DNA of 64,000 nucleotides from an uncultured Pseudoteredinibacter sp. (GTDB lineage Bacteria > Pseudomonadota > Gammaproteobacteria > Pseudomonadales > Cellvibrionaceae). Below the pieces are notes generated by a model. It had not been told where the DNA came from and made no database searches. It saw only the letters and a program-made list of their open reading frames with translations. Where the stretch lies: positions 62,001 through 126,000 of the forward strand of contig NZ_CANMSS010000011.1 of the NCBI RefSeq assembly GCF_947500695.1, written 5' to 3'. This document shows, piece by piece, positions 41,893 to 50,610 of the stretch (positions within the stretch are counted from its first letter, which is position 1; every line of letters begins with the position of its first letter). The translations under genes were made by a program, and so were the position numbers.

Positions 41893-42759
41893 TTACTCTT
41901 CAGGGCTGCTAGTTTCTTGCCCCATAACTTGCCCCATTACAGTTGGGTTGCCAGCGCTTAATTCTTCTTGCCAGTTCATTGTATCTTTGGCAAATAGAAC
42001 AATCGCTGTAGAGCCTAGTTTAAAGCGGCCCATTTCTTCACCTTTGTCGAGCGTGATGTCATCGATAATTTGGTCGTAGTCATGGCGAACAATTTGTTTT
42101 AGCTGTGGTGTGATTTGGCCGGCCCAAACGGTTTCGATGCTGGCGACAATCATGGCCCCAACGAGTACTACGGCCATTGGTCCTATATCGGTGTCGAAAA
42201 CACAAACGACTCGTTCATTTCGGGCAAACAAACGCGGAACATTTTCAGCGGTGGTTTCGTTAACTGAAAATAAATCGCCGGGCACGTGAATCATGCTGCG
42301 CAGCTTGCCGGCGCGAGGCATGTGAACGCGATGATAATCTTTAGGTGATAAATACACCGTGGCAAATTTTCCGTCATTAAATTCAGCGGCTAAATCGTTA
42401 GCGCCACCCAGTAATTCTAAGGTGCTATAACTTTGACCTTTGGCTTGAAAAACTCGGCCGTGCTGAATCTCGCCAAGCTGACTGATCGCCCCATCGGCTG
42501 GAAAAACAATACTGTTTTCACTGTTGTCAATCGGGCGGGCGCCTTCTTTTAGGGCGCGCGTAAAAAAGTCGTTAAAGCTGGCATAAGCGCAAGGATCTTC
42601 TTCGGCGGCTTCGCTCATGTCAATATCAAAGCGATCGACAAACCAGCGAGTGAAAGGATCTTTTAACCATTTGCTTTGGCTATTAGCGATCTTGCCCATT
42701 AGACGAGACAGCAAATGCTGGGGCACCAAGTATTGAAAGGCGATAAATAACTTGTCCAT
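41893..42759 (-). CDS. psd: Phosphatidylserine decarboxylase proenzyme
   Basis: Psd makes phosphatidylethanolamine from phosphatidylserine at the inner membrane. The 288-residue length is normal. The self-cleavage site LGST is in FKLGSTAIVLFAKD near the C-terminus, giving the pyruvoyl-bearing alpha chain. Other motifs: FFTRALKEGARPID, FPADGAISQLG and YLSPKDYHRVHMP with catalytic His. It lies 13 bp downstream of the sulfurtransferase gene, as in Pseudomonas. The C-terminus past LGST has an extra ~30 residues (MGQVMGQETSSPEE). Confidence 0.96.
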   Translation of the reverse strand: MDKLFIAFQYLVPQHLLSRLMGKIANSQSKWLKDPFTRWFVDRFDIDMSEAAEEDPCAYASFNDFFTRALKEGARPIDNSENSIVFPADGAISQLGEIQHGRVFQAKGQSYSTLELLGGANDLAAEFNDGKFATVYLSPKDYHRVHMPRAGKLRSMIHVPGDLFSVNETTAENVPRLFARNERVVCVFDTDIGPMAVVLVGAMIVASIETVWAGQITPQLKQIVRHDYDQIIDDITLDKGEEMGRFKLGSTAIVLFAKDTMNWQEELSAGNPTVMGQVMGQETSSPEE

Positions 42760-42772
42760 GAATAATGTTTAC

Positions 42773-43591
42773 CTATGAAGAAATTTCTGTATCGCTAAGG
42801 TTGCCCCACTCTGACCAGGAGCCTGGGTAGGCCCTGACATCGTAGTCTAATGCCTTAGCGATTAAGTAAGTTAAGCCTGAGCGGTGGTGGGTTTGGCAAT
42901 GGGTAACGATAGGGCGGCTGCCATCGATTCCTAGAGCCTTTAAGTAATCACGCGCATCAGTGCGAATTTTTAAATGTTTGTCTCGATCCATAAAATCGAG
43001 CCAGTTGCCATTAATGGCTCCTGGAATGTGTCCGCCACGTTCGGTAAGTACTTTTTCAGCGCGGAATTCTTCGGGGCTACGGGCATCCCAAATATCGATG
43101 CTGCCAGGGGCACCCAATAAAAACTCAATTTCCTTGTGCTCAACGCTCGGGGCTTCGCTAATGCTAAATGGGTAACTGGCGGCTTGTTGCGCCTCAGATT
43201 CACCAGCCTCAAGTGTACCTGCTATAGCCTGCCAAGCGGTCAGGCCGCCATTAAGATAGCTGTAGTTGTGAAAGCCAATGCAGTCGAGCAGCCAAATAAA
43301 GCGTCCGGCCCAGCCGCCACCTTCATTGTCGTAGATCAGCAAGTGGCTGTCGGCTTGCAGGCCTAGTTTATCGACAATGCTTTGCAGTTGCTCTTGCTCG
43401 GGTAATAGGCCCGGTGGTTTACCGCCGCGAGTCGTGGCCTTGGGTTCTATATGGATGGCGCCAGGCAGGTGGCCCTTGAGATAACTTTCGCGATCACAAA
43501 GATCAGCAATAATAAGTTGAGCTGGAGCCTCTAGGGTTTGGAAGTCCTCTGGCTCAACAATTAGGGGCAACAATGTGGAAGCTCCTGGCAT
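42773..43591 (-). CDS. rhdA: Thiosulfate sulfurtransferase (rhodanese)
   Basis: A 272-residue tandem-rhodanese enzyme that moves sulfane sulfur from thiosulfate to cyanide or other acceptors. The catalytic Cys is in THCQTHHRSGLTYL, the loop found in Pseudomonas/Azotobacter RhdA. The N-terminal rhodanese domain (~1-130, GHLPGAIHIEP) lacks the Cys, as expected. It is the upstream partner of psd. A MITE-like inverted repeat lies 103 bp before the start. Confidence 0.9.
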   Translation of the reverse strand: MPGASTLLPLIVEPEDFQTLEAPAQLIIADLCDRESYLKGHLPGAIHIEPKATTRGGKPPGLLPEQEQLQSIVDKLGLQADSHLLIYDNEGGGWAGRFIWLLDCIGFHNYSYLNGGLTAWQAIAGTLEAGESEAQQAASYPFSISEAPSVEHKEIEFLLGAPGSIDIWDARSPEEFRAEKVLTERGGHIPGAINGNWLDFMDRDKHLKIRTDARDYLKALGIDGSRPIVTHCQTHHRSGLTYLIAKALDYDVRAYPGSWSEWGNLSDTEISS

Positions 43592-43693
43592 AGCAGTTCC
43601 TTATTCTTTTCTAAAGCATTTTTCGGGCGCGTAGGGGCTTATTGTATGCCAAGCTAGAAGCTCGCGCTAACGCTATAGCAAAGCATAAGGCAG

Positions 43694-43758
43694 CTCTGAA
43701 TAATACAGGTTTTGCTCAGCGCAGCCCTGAAGCCTGAGCTAATCTGCATTATTCAGAG
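43694..43758. mobile_element. 65-bp inverted-repeat element, MITE-like remnant
   Basis: Ends CTCTGAATAATACAG and CTGCATTATTCAGAG match as inverted repeats at 14 of 15 positions; a nested GCTCAG/CTGAGC pair lies inside. The bases just outside the right end extend to AGAGGTTCC, whose complement GGAACCTCT resembles ends of IS5-family elements. No transposase is present. It sits between the HDOD gene stop and the rhodanese start, so it might also end HDOD transcription. Confidence 0.5.
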
Positions 43759-43783
43759 GTTCCTTAACGATTAGGGCATACGG

Positions 43784-45307
43784 CTAAGCTTTTAGCTGCT
43801 GTAATAAGGCTTGATGAAAGCCATGACCTAGCTGCTTGAAGAATCTTAGATGCTCATCATCGAGCTTTTCATCTTGTACTAGCATCAATAAAGCTGCGGG
43901 CTTATTGGCCACTAAGATCGACATTAAAGCGATTTCTTGCCCTGGGTGAAGGAGTGCCTTTAGCTCAGCAGGGAGGCTTGGGTGCTTGGCATCGAGGCGC
44001 ACGCAAGCGGATTTTTGCATGAGGCGATGGCATATATCGCTGCGGCTGTTGCTGGGGGTGAATGGATTGGGGCTGATACCTTCCTCAAGGCCATAGTGGT
44101 GCCGGCTTTTGAGTTCCCCGCGGTTGTTCACCCAAATTAAGCCAGCCTTGCTGGCCAGGCCTCGTCTTAAGCTTTGCAGGGTAAACTCCAGCAGATGTTT
44201 GCTGCTTTTAAAGGCTTGCTTGCTTAATAGTCGCTTTAGGCTGCTTTTAAGTATTTCGCCATTGATATTCGACGGTTTAGTCCCGCTTTGGGAAGCCTTG
44301 TTCGTGGTTTCCTCGGACGGGGCGGCGACAAACTTCGGCAGCCAGTTGCTAAGCTGCCATTGGCAATGTTGCCAGCGCATTGGATGGTAATCTAAGGAGA
44401 GGCTAGAGTGCCAAGGCATGCTTAGCATGCTGCTTTGCAAATGGTCGTTAAGTTGCTTGCGGCTTAAACCGCTGACGCCGCTTAGTAAGCGCAAATGTTT
44501 TGCAAAGCCAGTTGGATTCCACAGTTGTTCAATAAGCCCATGGCAAGTGACCAGCAACATCTCTGGTTGAAATGGCATCGAGCTAGGACGGCCTTTTTTA
44601 CGCTGTTGAAAGCTACGCAGTGCTTGGCGAAATTCTTGCTGGCTGTCTTTGTTAAGATATTGCCAGCTACGGTTGAGCTTATTTAAAGTGGCGCAGTACT
44701 GACTAAATTCCGCCATGACCTCACTGTATTGGCAATCCAGCAAGCTATGTTGAGCTTGTCGTAAGCTGGCGCCATTGTGCTGCAAAAACTCCAGTTGAAC
44801 TTGCATATGGGGCATGTCGATGGCAATTCCCCATTCTGGCAATCTAAAAAATAAGCTGCTCAGTTCGAATTGTTTGGCGGTGTCGCTATTGTTGACTGAG
44901 GCAATACGACGGAAAAATTCACTGGCTAGATTGCTGTTGATGAGGCTTCGACTTAGTACCGCGAAATGTTGCTGCAAATCTTCTGGTTCGAGTTCTTCGC
45001 AGCTGCGTATAGTTTCGATAACTTGCGGGATGCCGATTAAACTAATGAGCTGTTCAAGTTGTTCTGGCCATTTTGAACGATCACTAATGAGCTGGTTTGC
45101 ACGGCGGCTGAGTTGCCAGCATAGCAAAGGGTCTTGCCGGCATAGGCTGGCGATAGAGGCGGCAGTTGCGCTGGGTTTTTGGCAAGCGTTCAGGGTGAGT
45201 TGCCGACTGCCTGGCAGTACTTTCCAGTGTAGTTCACTTAGTTTTTTGGACCAGTAGTGAAAACCCTCTGCCTGAGGCCGGATTACCAGCTTGGCTGCTG
45301 CAGACAT
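43784..45307 (-). CDS. HDOD-domain protein
   Basis: A 507-residue protein. The N-terminal ~20-230 fits the HDOD signalling output domain: SIASLCRQDPLLCWQLSRRAN and LISLIGIPQVIETIRSC. The C-terminal ~340-500 looks like a divergent GAF-type sensor (AGLIWVNNRGELKSRH). HDOD proteins bind nucleotides or partners and regulate motility or stress without known catalysis. In the Pseudomonas gene order the motAB genes lie in this area, but they are absent here. It is transcribed toward rhdA-psd but separated by 190 bp and the repeat element. Confidence 0.75.
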   Translation of the reverse strand: MSAAAKLVIRPQAEGFHYWSKKLSELHWKVLPGSRQLTLNACQKPSATAASIASLCRQDPLLCWQLSRRANQLISDRSKWPEQLEQLISLIGIPQVIETIRSCEELEPEDLQQHFAVLSRSLINSNLASEFFRRIASVNNSDTAKQFELSSLFFRLPEWGIAIDMPHMQVQLEFLQHNGASLRQAQHSLLDCQYSEVMAEFSQYCATLNKLNRSWQYLNKDSQQEFRQALRSFQQRKKGRPSSMPFQPEMLLVTCHGLIEQLWNPTGFAKHLRLLSGVSGLSRKQLNDHLQSSMLSMPWHSSLSLDYHPMRWQHCQWQLSNWLPKFVAAPSEETTNKASQSGTKPSNINGEILKSSLKRLLSKQAFKSSKHLLEFTLQSLRRGLASKAGLIWVNNRGELKSRHHYGLEEGISPNPFTPSNSRSDICHRLMQKSACVRLDAKHPSLPAELKALLHPGQEIALMSILVANKPAALLMLVQDEKLDDEHLRFFKQLGHGFHQALLQQLKA

Positions 45308-45368
45308 GCATACCCCTTAATTATTCAACGCCAGATGCTTTGAAGTGGGTAGCTTGTCTTTGGCTGGG

Positions 45369-46388
45369 CTACTCCTCAAAACTCCTTAGGATATGATAGT
45401 AGCTGTTTATCCTTTCCGCTCGAATTCTTCCTTCAGCGGCGGCTTTTTGCAGGGCGCAGCCGGGCTCTTTTTCATGTTGGCAATCTCTGAAGCGACACTG
45501 GCCAATAAACTCTTTTAATTCCCTAAAGCCCGCCATCAGCTCATTGACCTCTAGGGGCCAAAGGCCAAACTCTCGAATACCCGGGGAATCAATCAGATGT
45601 CCGCCGCCAGGGAAGTGCAGCAGCAGGGCTGTGGTGGTGGTGTGGGTGCCTTTTTGTCGTGCGGCAGATAAGGCTCCGGTGCGCAGCTCTAGGCCTGGCA
45701 TGAGGCTATTTATCAGCGAGGATTTGCCTACCCCAGATTGACCTACAAAGACACTGGTGCCTTGTTTTAATAACTCGGTCAGCTCATCCACGCCTTCCCC
45801 CGTAGCGGCGGATAGCTGCAGAGTTTGGTAGCCTAAGTCTTGGTAGAGCTCGGCCAGTTTTAATACTTTTGCTGATTCAGAGCCACCGTCGAGCTGGTCG
45901 CATTTGTTGATCAGTAGCAGTGGTTCAAAGCCAAGCAGCTCAGCGACAACTAGATAGCGATCGATAAGATTGCCAAAAGGCTCAGGGTAGGGGGCTACCA
46001 CAATGACCAGTCGATCAATGTTTGCCGCAATGGTTTTAATATTTCCATGGCTATCAGGGCGGGTTAGTACGCTGCGGCGCTCCAATACGGCTTCAATCAC
46101 ACCAATAGTCTGCCCTTGACGCCATACTACTCGGTCACCGGTAACGATGGAACCAAGGTTGGCACGTAGGTGGCAGCGTTGGCTGATTGCCTCATCTTGA
46201 TCCAAGCTTTCGACCTCAACTTGGGTGCCGTAGTGGGCGATGACTAGGCCATTTTGTTCGTCGCCTAAGCTGTCGGCTTCTAGGCTTTCTAGCTCCTTGT
46301 TGCGCTTTTTACTGGCCCGTTCAGCCCTTTCGGCTTGGATCTTTTCAATACGCCAAGCTTGGCGGCGGCTGAGTTTGCGCTTCGACAT
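45369..46388 (-). CDS. rsgA: Ribosome small-subunit-dependent GTPase A
   Basis: RsgA is a late assembly factor of the 30S subunit. A circularly permuted GTPase: the N-terminal OB domain follows a basic leader (SKRKLSRRQAWRIEK), then G4 (LINKCDQLD) precedes G1 (GQSGVGKSSLIN) and G3 (DSPGIREFG). The C-terminal zinc knuckle is CRFRDCQHEKEPGC. The length of 339 is normal. It is divergent from orn across ~100 bp, as in Pseudomonas. Confidence 0.97.
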   Translation of the reverse strand: MSKRKLSRRQAWRIEKIQAERAERASKKRNKELESLEADSLGDEQNGLVIAHYGTQVEVESLDQDEAISQRCHLRANLGSIVTGDRVVWRQGQTIGVIEAVLERRSVLTRPDSHGNIKTIAANIDRLVIVVAPYPEPFGNLIDRYLVVAELLGFEPLLLINKCDQLDGGSESAKVLKLAELYQDLGYQTLQLSAATGEGVDELTELLKQGTSVFVGQSGVGKSSLINSLMPGLELRTGALSAARQKGTHTTTTALLLHFPGGGHLIDSPGIREFGLWPLEVNELMAGFRELKEFIGQCRFRDCQHEKEPGCALQKAAAEGRIRAERINSYYHILRSFEE

Positions 46389-46491
46389 ACAATATGAGTG
46401 CTAAAATTAAGTTAGAAAGATCGCCATGGTGCCAGTACAATGCTCTGGCAACAAGTCTTTCAGTCGCTGCGCTTAATAAAGAGGACACTCA

Positions 46492-47046
46492 ATGCCAGTA
46501 TCGGATACTCATTTAATTTGGATCGATCTCGAGATGACAGGTCTGATCCCAGAGAGTGATGTGATTATTGAAATCGCCACTATCGTGACCGATGCGGATT
46601 TGAATATTCTTGCCGAAGGCCCTGTGCAAGCGATTAAGCAGCCCAAAGGGCGAATGGAAAAAATGGACGCTTGGAATACCAAGACCCATGGTGAGTCAGG
46701 TTTGACTGAGCGAGTATTGAGCAGTCAGGTAAATTTAGGACAAGCCGAGCAGGAGACCTTGAGCTTTTTACGTCAGTGGTTGCCCCCGGCTGTGTCGCCC
46801 ATGTGTGGTAACTCGATTTGTCAGGATCGACGCTTTATGGCTCGCTATATGCCGGAGCTGGAGGCTTTTTTCCATTATCGAAATCTTGATGTCAGTACTA
46901 TTAAAGAGTTAGCCAAACGCTGGCGACCCAGTGCTTTAGAGGGTTTTAGCAAGCAGGGCTCTCACCTAGCCCTTGACGATATCCGTGAATCGATTGCTGA
47001 ATTAAAGCACTATCGAGGACAATTTATCGACCCTGAATTTGGCTAG
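46492..47046 (+). CDS. orn: Oligoribonuclease
   Basis: Orn is the essential DEDDh 3'-to-5' exonuclease that removes dinucleotides, including pGpG from cyclic-di-GMP turnover. The 184-residue length is typical. First acidic pair in LIWIDLEMTGL, second Asp in CGNSICQDRRFM, and the final His/Asp in HLALDDIRESI. The stop is followed 8 bp later by a 20-bp tandem repeat array. Confidence 0.97.
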   Translation: MPVSDTHLIWIDLEMTGLIPESDVIIEIATIVTDADLNILAEGPVQAIKQPKGRMEKMDAWNTKTHGESGLTERVLSSQVNLGQAEQETLSFLRQWLPPAVSPMCGNSICQDRRFMARYMPELEAFFHYRNLDVSTIKELAKRWRPSALEGFSKQGSHLALDDIRESIAELKHYRGQFIDPEFG

Positions 47047-47053
47047 TCCTTAG

Positions 47054-47152
47054 AGCCTTCAGCGAATTTACAAAGCCTTCAGCGAATTTACAAAGCCTTC
47101 AGCGAATCTACAAAGTCTTCAGCGAATCTACAAAGCCTCAGCGAGCTTATGA
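47054..47152 (+). repeat. 20-bp tandem repeat, four units plus a decayed fifth
   Basis: Units at 47054, 47074, 47094 and 47114 read AGCCTTCAGCGAATTTACAA with few changes; a 19-bp degenerate fifth ends at 47152. The array fills most of the spacer between the convergent orn and queG stops. Sequence identity among units suggests recent slippage and probable length variation between strains. Confidence 0.9.
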
Positions 47153-47172
47153 AATCTCAGTAAAAAATAACA

Positions 47173-48270
47173 CTACTGACGTTTTATCTTGCGCTTACGC
47201 CGACGCCCGGGCTGTTTTTGCTGGGCTATCGCCCAACTAAAGTGCTCGTGCAATACTGCATCAGCTTCGGGTAATTTTTCTTCTAATGCTTTAATGATTA
47301 AGGCATCGCTGCCGGCATTGGCCAGACCAATACTTAAGTTTCTTTGCCAGCGTTGAAAACCGATCCGGCGTAGAGGCGAGCCGGCAGTGCGCTGTAAAAA
47401 CTCTTCCTCTGTCCAGCTGAATAATTCTAAAAGATCGCTGTCATGAAGTTTGTGGCGCGGCAAAAAATCTTGCTCTACGGTGTTATGGGCATATTTATTC
47501 CAGGGGCAAATGGCTTGGCAGTCATCGCAGCCAAATACGCGATTGCCCATGGGGTCGCGAAATTCTTCGGGAATGATTCCATCAAACTCAATTGTTAAAT
47601 AGGAAATGCAGCGTCTTGCATCTAATACATAAGGCTCAGGGAAGGCATCAGTAGGGCAGACTTGCAAACAAGCCTTGCAGTCTCCGCAATGCTCCTCACT
47701 GGGTTTTTTATTAATGGGGAGTTCTAGGTTGGTGAATATTTCACCAAGAAAAAACCAGCTACCCACCTCCCTGTCGATCAATAAGGTATGTTTTCCTGTC
47801 CAACCAAGCCCTGCTTTTTCAGCCAGTGGCCGCTCCATTACGGGGGCGCTATCTACAAAGGCTCGAGCGCCGTGTTCGTGCCCGATAAAATCTTCAATTT
47901 GTTTGGCGAGTAGACTTAAGCGTTTACGTATTAATTTATGATAGTCACGCCCTAAGGCATAACGAGAAACATAGGCTTTGTTAGAGTCTTTCAGCACTCG
48001 AATGGGCTCGGTAGAGGGCGGCAGATAGTTCATTCTTGCGCTGATCACCCGCCGGGTGCCCGGCAGTAACTCTTCAGGGCGGCTGCGTTTATTGCCGTGC
48101 TCACCCATCCATTGCATATCGCCTTGGTAGCCTTTATCCAACCACTGTTTTAGTTTGCCTTCTTGCTCTTGCAGATCTATATCGCTGATGCCGACTTCCT
48201 GAAAACCCAGCTCTCGCCCCCAAATAGGGATCATTTGCGCGAGTTGCTCAAGTTTATCTGGCTTAGTCAT
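47173..48270 (-). CDS. queG: Epoxyqueuosine reductase
   Basis: QueG makes queuosine in tRNA by reducing epoxyqueuosine, using cobalamin and two [4Fe-4S] clusters. The 365-residue length fits. Ferredoxin-type motifs: CGDCKACLQVCPTDAF and CDDCQAICPWNKY. The N-terminal WMGEHGNKRSRPEELLPG and cobalamin-region SVAEK-like AEKAGLGWTGKHT segment are present. It is divergent from nnr across ~105 bp, as in the Pseudomonas order. Confidence 0.96.
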   Translation of the reverse strand: MTKPDKLEQLAQMIPIWGRELGFQEVGISDIDLQEQEGKLKQWLDKGYQGDMQWMGEHGNKRSRPEELLPGTRRVISARMNYLPPSTEPIRVLKDSNKAYVSRYALGRDYHKLIRKRLSLLAKQIEDFIGHEHGARAFVDSAPVMERPLAEKAGLGWTGKHTLLIDREVGSWFFLGEIFTNLELPINKKPSEEHCGDCKACLQVCPTDAFPEPYVLDARRCISYLTIEFDGIIPEEFRDPMGNRVFGCDDCQAICPWNKYAHNTVEQDFLPRHKLHDSDLLELFSWTEEEFLQRTAGSPLRRIGFQRWQRNLSIGLANAGSDALIIKALEEKLPEADAVLHEHFSWAIAQQKQPGRRRKRKIKRQ

Positions 48271-48376
48271 AGAGTGTGCCTATCGCCTGCAGCTGTGGCT
48301 TGGGTATAATTCGATAACAACATTGGTGAGTCTTGGGCTATTAATGAATCCGCAGGCTCAATAGATAGAGAAAACC

Positions 48377-49894
48377 ATGCAAAACCATACGCAAAGCCCC
48401 GCTCTTCCGAGCGCATTATATACTGCTGAACAAGTAAAAGCCTTGGATCAAGAGGCGATTAATCGTCTTGCTGTGCCCGGTATAAAATTAATGAAAAGAG
48501 CTGGCCGAGCCGCTTTTGAAAAATTATTAGAGCATTGGCCAGATCTCGATAGTCTGACGGTTTTTTGTGGCGCTGGAAACAATGCCGGAGATGGCTATGT
48601 GGTGGCGGCGCTAGCGGCTCAAAAACGAATTGCTGTTGATATCGTGCAATTGGCCGATCCAGAAAATTTGCCAGCTGATGCCCATAAGGCTTATCAGTTT
48701 GCACGACAGGAAGGTGTGATAATGGCGCCTTTCCAAGAGCATGGTGGCATCGCTGGTGAGGTGGTGGTTGATGCCCTGTTGGGGATCGGAAGCCGTGGCG
48801 CGCCACGCGGCGACTATGCTGCAGCTGTTGCCCAGATTAATGAAGCTAATAAGCCTGTAGTTGCGCTGGATATTCCATCGGGCTTATGTGCCGATACAGG
48901 TCACGCTGAAGCCGCGGTAAATGCTGATATCACAGTCTGCTTTATTGGTTTAAAGCGCGGCCTGTTGACTGCCCGAGGCCCTAAACATTGTGGCCAGCTT
49001 TATTTTGATGGCTTGGGGGTGGCTGACGACTGCAATTCTCAAGTCGCTGAAGTGGAAAGGATGAGCAGCGCTCAACTATTGGAGCGCTTACCGGCCCGTG
49101 AGGCCGATGCCCATAAAGGTCGCTTTGGTCATGTTTTGGTGATTGGTGGTGACCATGGCTATGCCGGTGCGGCTTTACTATCTGCAGAGTCGGCCGCGCG
49201 CTGTGGCGCAGGTTTGGTTAGTGTGGCTACTCGAGCCGAACATATTGCCGCAATTGTCAGTCGACGCCCTGAGTTAATGGCGCAGGCGGTGGTTTCAGGT
49301 CAAGAGCTTATGCCATTGTTGGAAAAAGCCTCTGTCGTGGTTATCGGTCCGGGCTTGGGGCGCAGCCCTTGGTCTGAGCAACTTTTACAGCAAGCTTCGG
49401 ATTACTGTGCTGAACAAAATGTGCCGATGGTGATGGATGCTGATGCCTTGAATATGTTGGCTGAGGCTCGTGTTATCGAGGGTGCCAGAGACAACTGGGT
49501 ATTAACTCCACATCCTGGAGAAGCGGCCCGCTTATTGGCCTGTGAAATCAGCGATATAGAACAGGATCGCTTTGCCAGTGTTGCTAAGCTGCAGCAAAAA
49601 TATGGCGGCGCGGTGCTGCTAAAAGGCGCGGGCAGTCTAATTTGTTGTCATCAAGCGGCGATTGGCCTAGCCAGTGTGGGTAACCCAGGCATGGCAAGCG
49701 CAGGCATGGGTGATGTCTTAAGTGGCGTTATTGCGGCCCTGATCGCGCAAGGTATGTCCCCTGGTGATGCTTGCCGCTTGGCAGTGTGCTTACATGGTGA
49801 CGCCGGTGATTTGGCGGCCGATGAGTTTGGTCAACGAGGCATGCTTGCCGCGGATTTGATCCCCTACTTATCTGAGTTATTGGCGCAAGTTTGA
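48377..49894 (+). CDS. nnr: Bifunctional NAD(P)HX epimerase / dehydratase
   Basis: Nnr repairs hydrated NAD(P)H. The 505-residue fusion has the N-terminal YjeF epimerase (~15-220; FCGAGNNAGDGYV) and the C-terminal ribokinase-like dehydratase (~235-500; VIGGDHGYAGAALLSAESAARC, LTPHPGEAARLL, GNPGMASAGMGDVLSG). It is the first gene of the nnr-tsaE pair, with 13 bp between them, and it precedes amiB and mutL in the conserved block. Confidence 0.95.
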   Translation: MQNHTQSPALPSALYTAEQVKALDQEAINRLAVPGIKLMKRAGRAAFEKLLEHWPDLDSLTVFCGAGNNAGDGYVVAALAAQKRIAVDIVQLADPENLPADAHKAYQFARQEGVIMAPFQEHGGIAGEVVVDALLGIGSRGAPRGDYAAAVAQINEANKPVVALDIPSGLCADTGHAEAAVNADITVCFIGLKRGLLTARGPKHCGQLYFDGLGVADDCNSQVAEVERMSSAQLLERLPAREADAHKGRFGHVLVIGGDHGYAGAALLSAESAARCGAGLVSVATRAEHIAAIVSRRPELMAQAVVSGQELMPLLEKASVVVIGPGLGRSPWSEQLLQQASDYCAEQNVPMVMDADALNMLAEARVIEGARDNWVLTPHPGEAARLLACEISDIEQDRFASVAKLQQKYGGAVLLKGAGSLICCHQAAIGLASVGNPGMASAGMGDVLSGVIAALIAQGMSPGDACRLAVCLHGDAGDLAADEFGQRGMLAADLIPYLSELLAQV

Positions 49895-49907
49895 TGGTGA
49901 GACTTTG

Positions 49908-50408
49908 ATGGTGAAAATTGTTAAAGAGTTGGCAGATGAGACTGCCAGCCTTGAGTTGGCTGCTGAGTTTTCAAATGCCTTGCAAGAGCAGTTAAGTACA
50001 ACAAAGGAAGAGCTTTCGCTGAATTTTCCAGATGGCTTGGTGGTTTTTCTTTTGGGTGATTTAGGCGCCGGAAAAACGACCTTTAGTCGCGGTATTCTGC
50101 GTGGCTTTGGCCATCAAGGCGCCGTTAAAAGCCCCACTTATACGCTAGTTGAACCTTATGATTTAACTGTGCCGGTGTTTCACTTTGACCTGTATCGCTT
50201 AGCGGATCCAGAAGAGTTGGAATATATGGGGATACGAGATTACTTTGCTCCAGGGCATCTATGTTTGATCGAGTGGCCGAGTCGAGGGGAAGGCTTTTTA
50301 CCAGAGGCGGATATTGTTATTGAGATAACGGTTCAGGGAACGGGCAGGAGCATAGAGTTACAGGCACAGAATCCCGCTAGTGAACGAATTTTGAAAAAGC
50401 TGGCCTAA
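49908..50408 (+). CDS. tsaE: tRNA threonylcarbamoyladenosine synthesis ATPase
   Basis: TsaE is the P-loop ATPase helping TsaBD add t6A37 to ANN-decoding tRNAs. The 166-residue protein starts at ATG 49908 (a TTG at 49905 and GTG at 49911 are alternatives). Walker A is GDLGAGKTTFSRG, and conserved SPTYTLVEPY and HFDLYRLADPEELEYMG follow. About 200 bp separate it from amiB; that gap may carry an amiB promoter. Confidence 0.95.
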   Translation: MVKIVKELADETASLELAAEFSNALQEQLSTTKEELSLNFPDGLVVFLLGDLGAGKTTFSRGILRGFGHQGAVKSPTYTLVEPYDLTVPVFHFDLYRLADPEELEYMGIRDYFAPGHLCLIEWPSRGEGFLPEADIVIEITVQGTGRSIELQAQNPASERILKKLA

Positions 50409-50610
50409 TAAAAAACGGCTTTCTAGTAGGGTGTTAACAGCACATAAAAAAAGCGGCTATACTAGAGCTATTAGTTCACCTTTAAAGACTAGCAGCATAA
50501 GCTAGCTATAAGGCCATTTAACTGCCATAAGTAGCAGTGAATTAATTATAAAAGAGCGTGTGCATCTGCGGTTTTCTCGCAGTTGTGTTTGACCATAATC
50601 GGGGGAAGCG

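Noticed and set aside
47054..47152. Possible CRISPR or coding repeat after orn
   Set aside because: Units abut without spacers and follow the stop codon; it is a simple tandem repeat.
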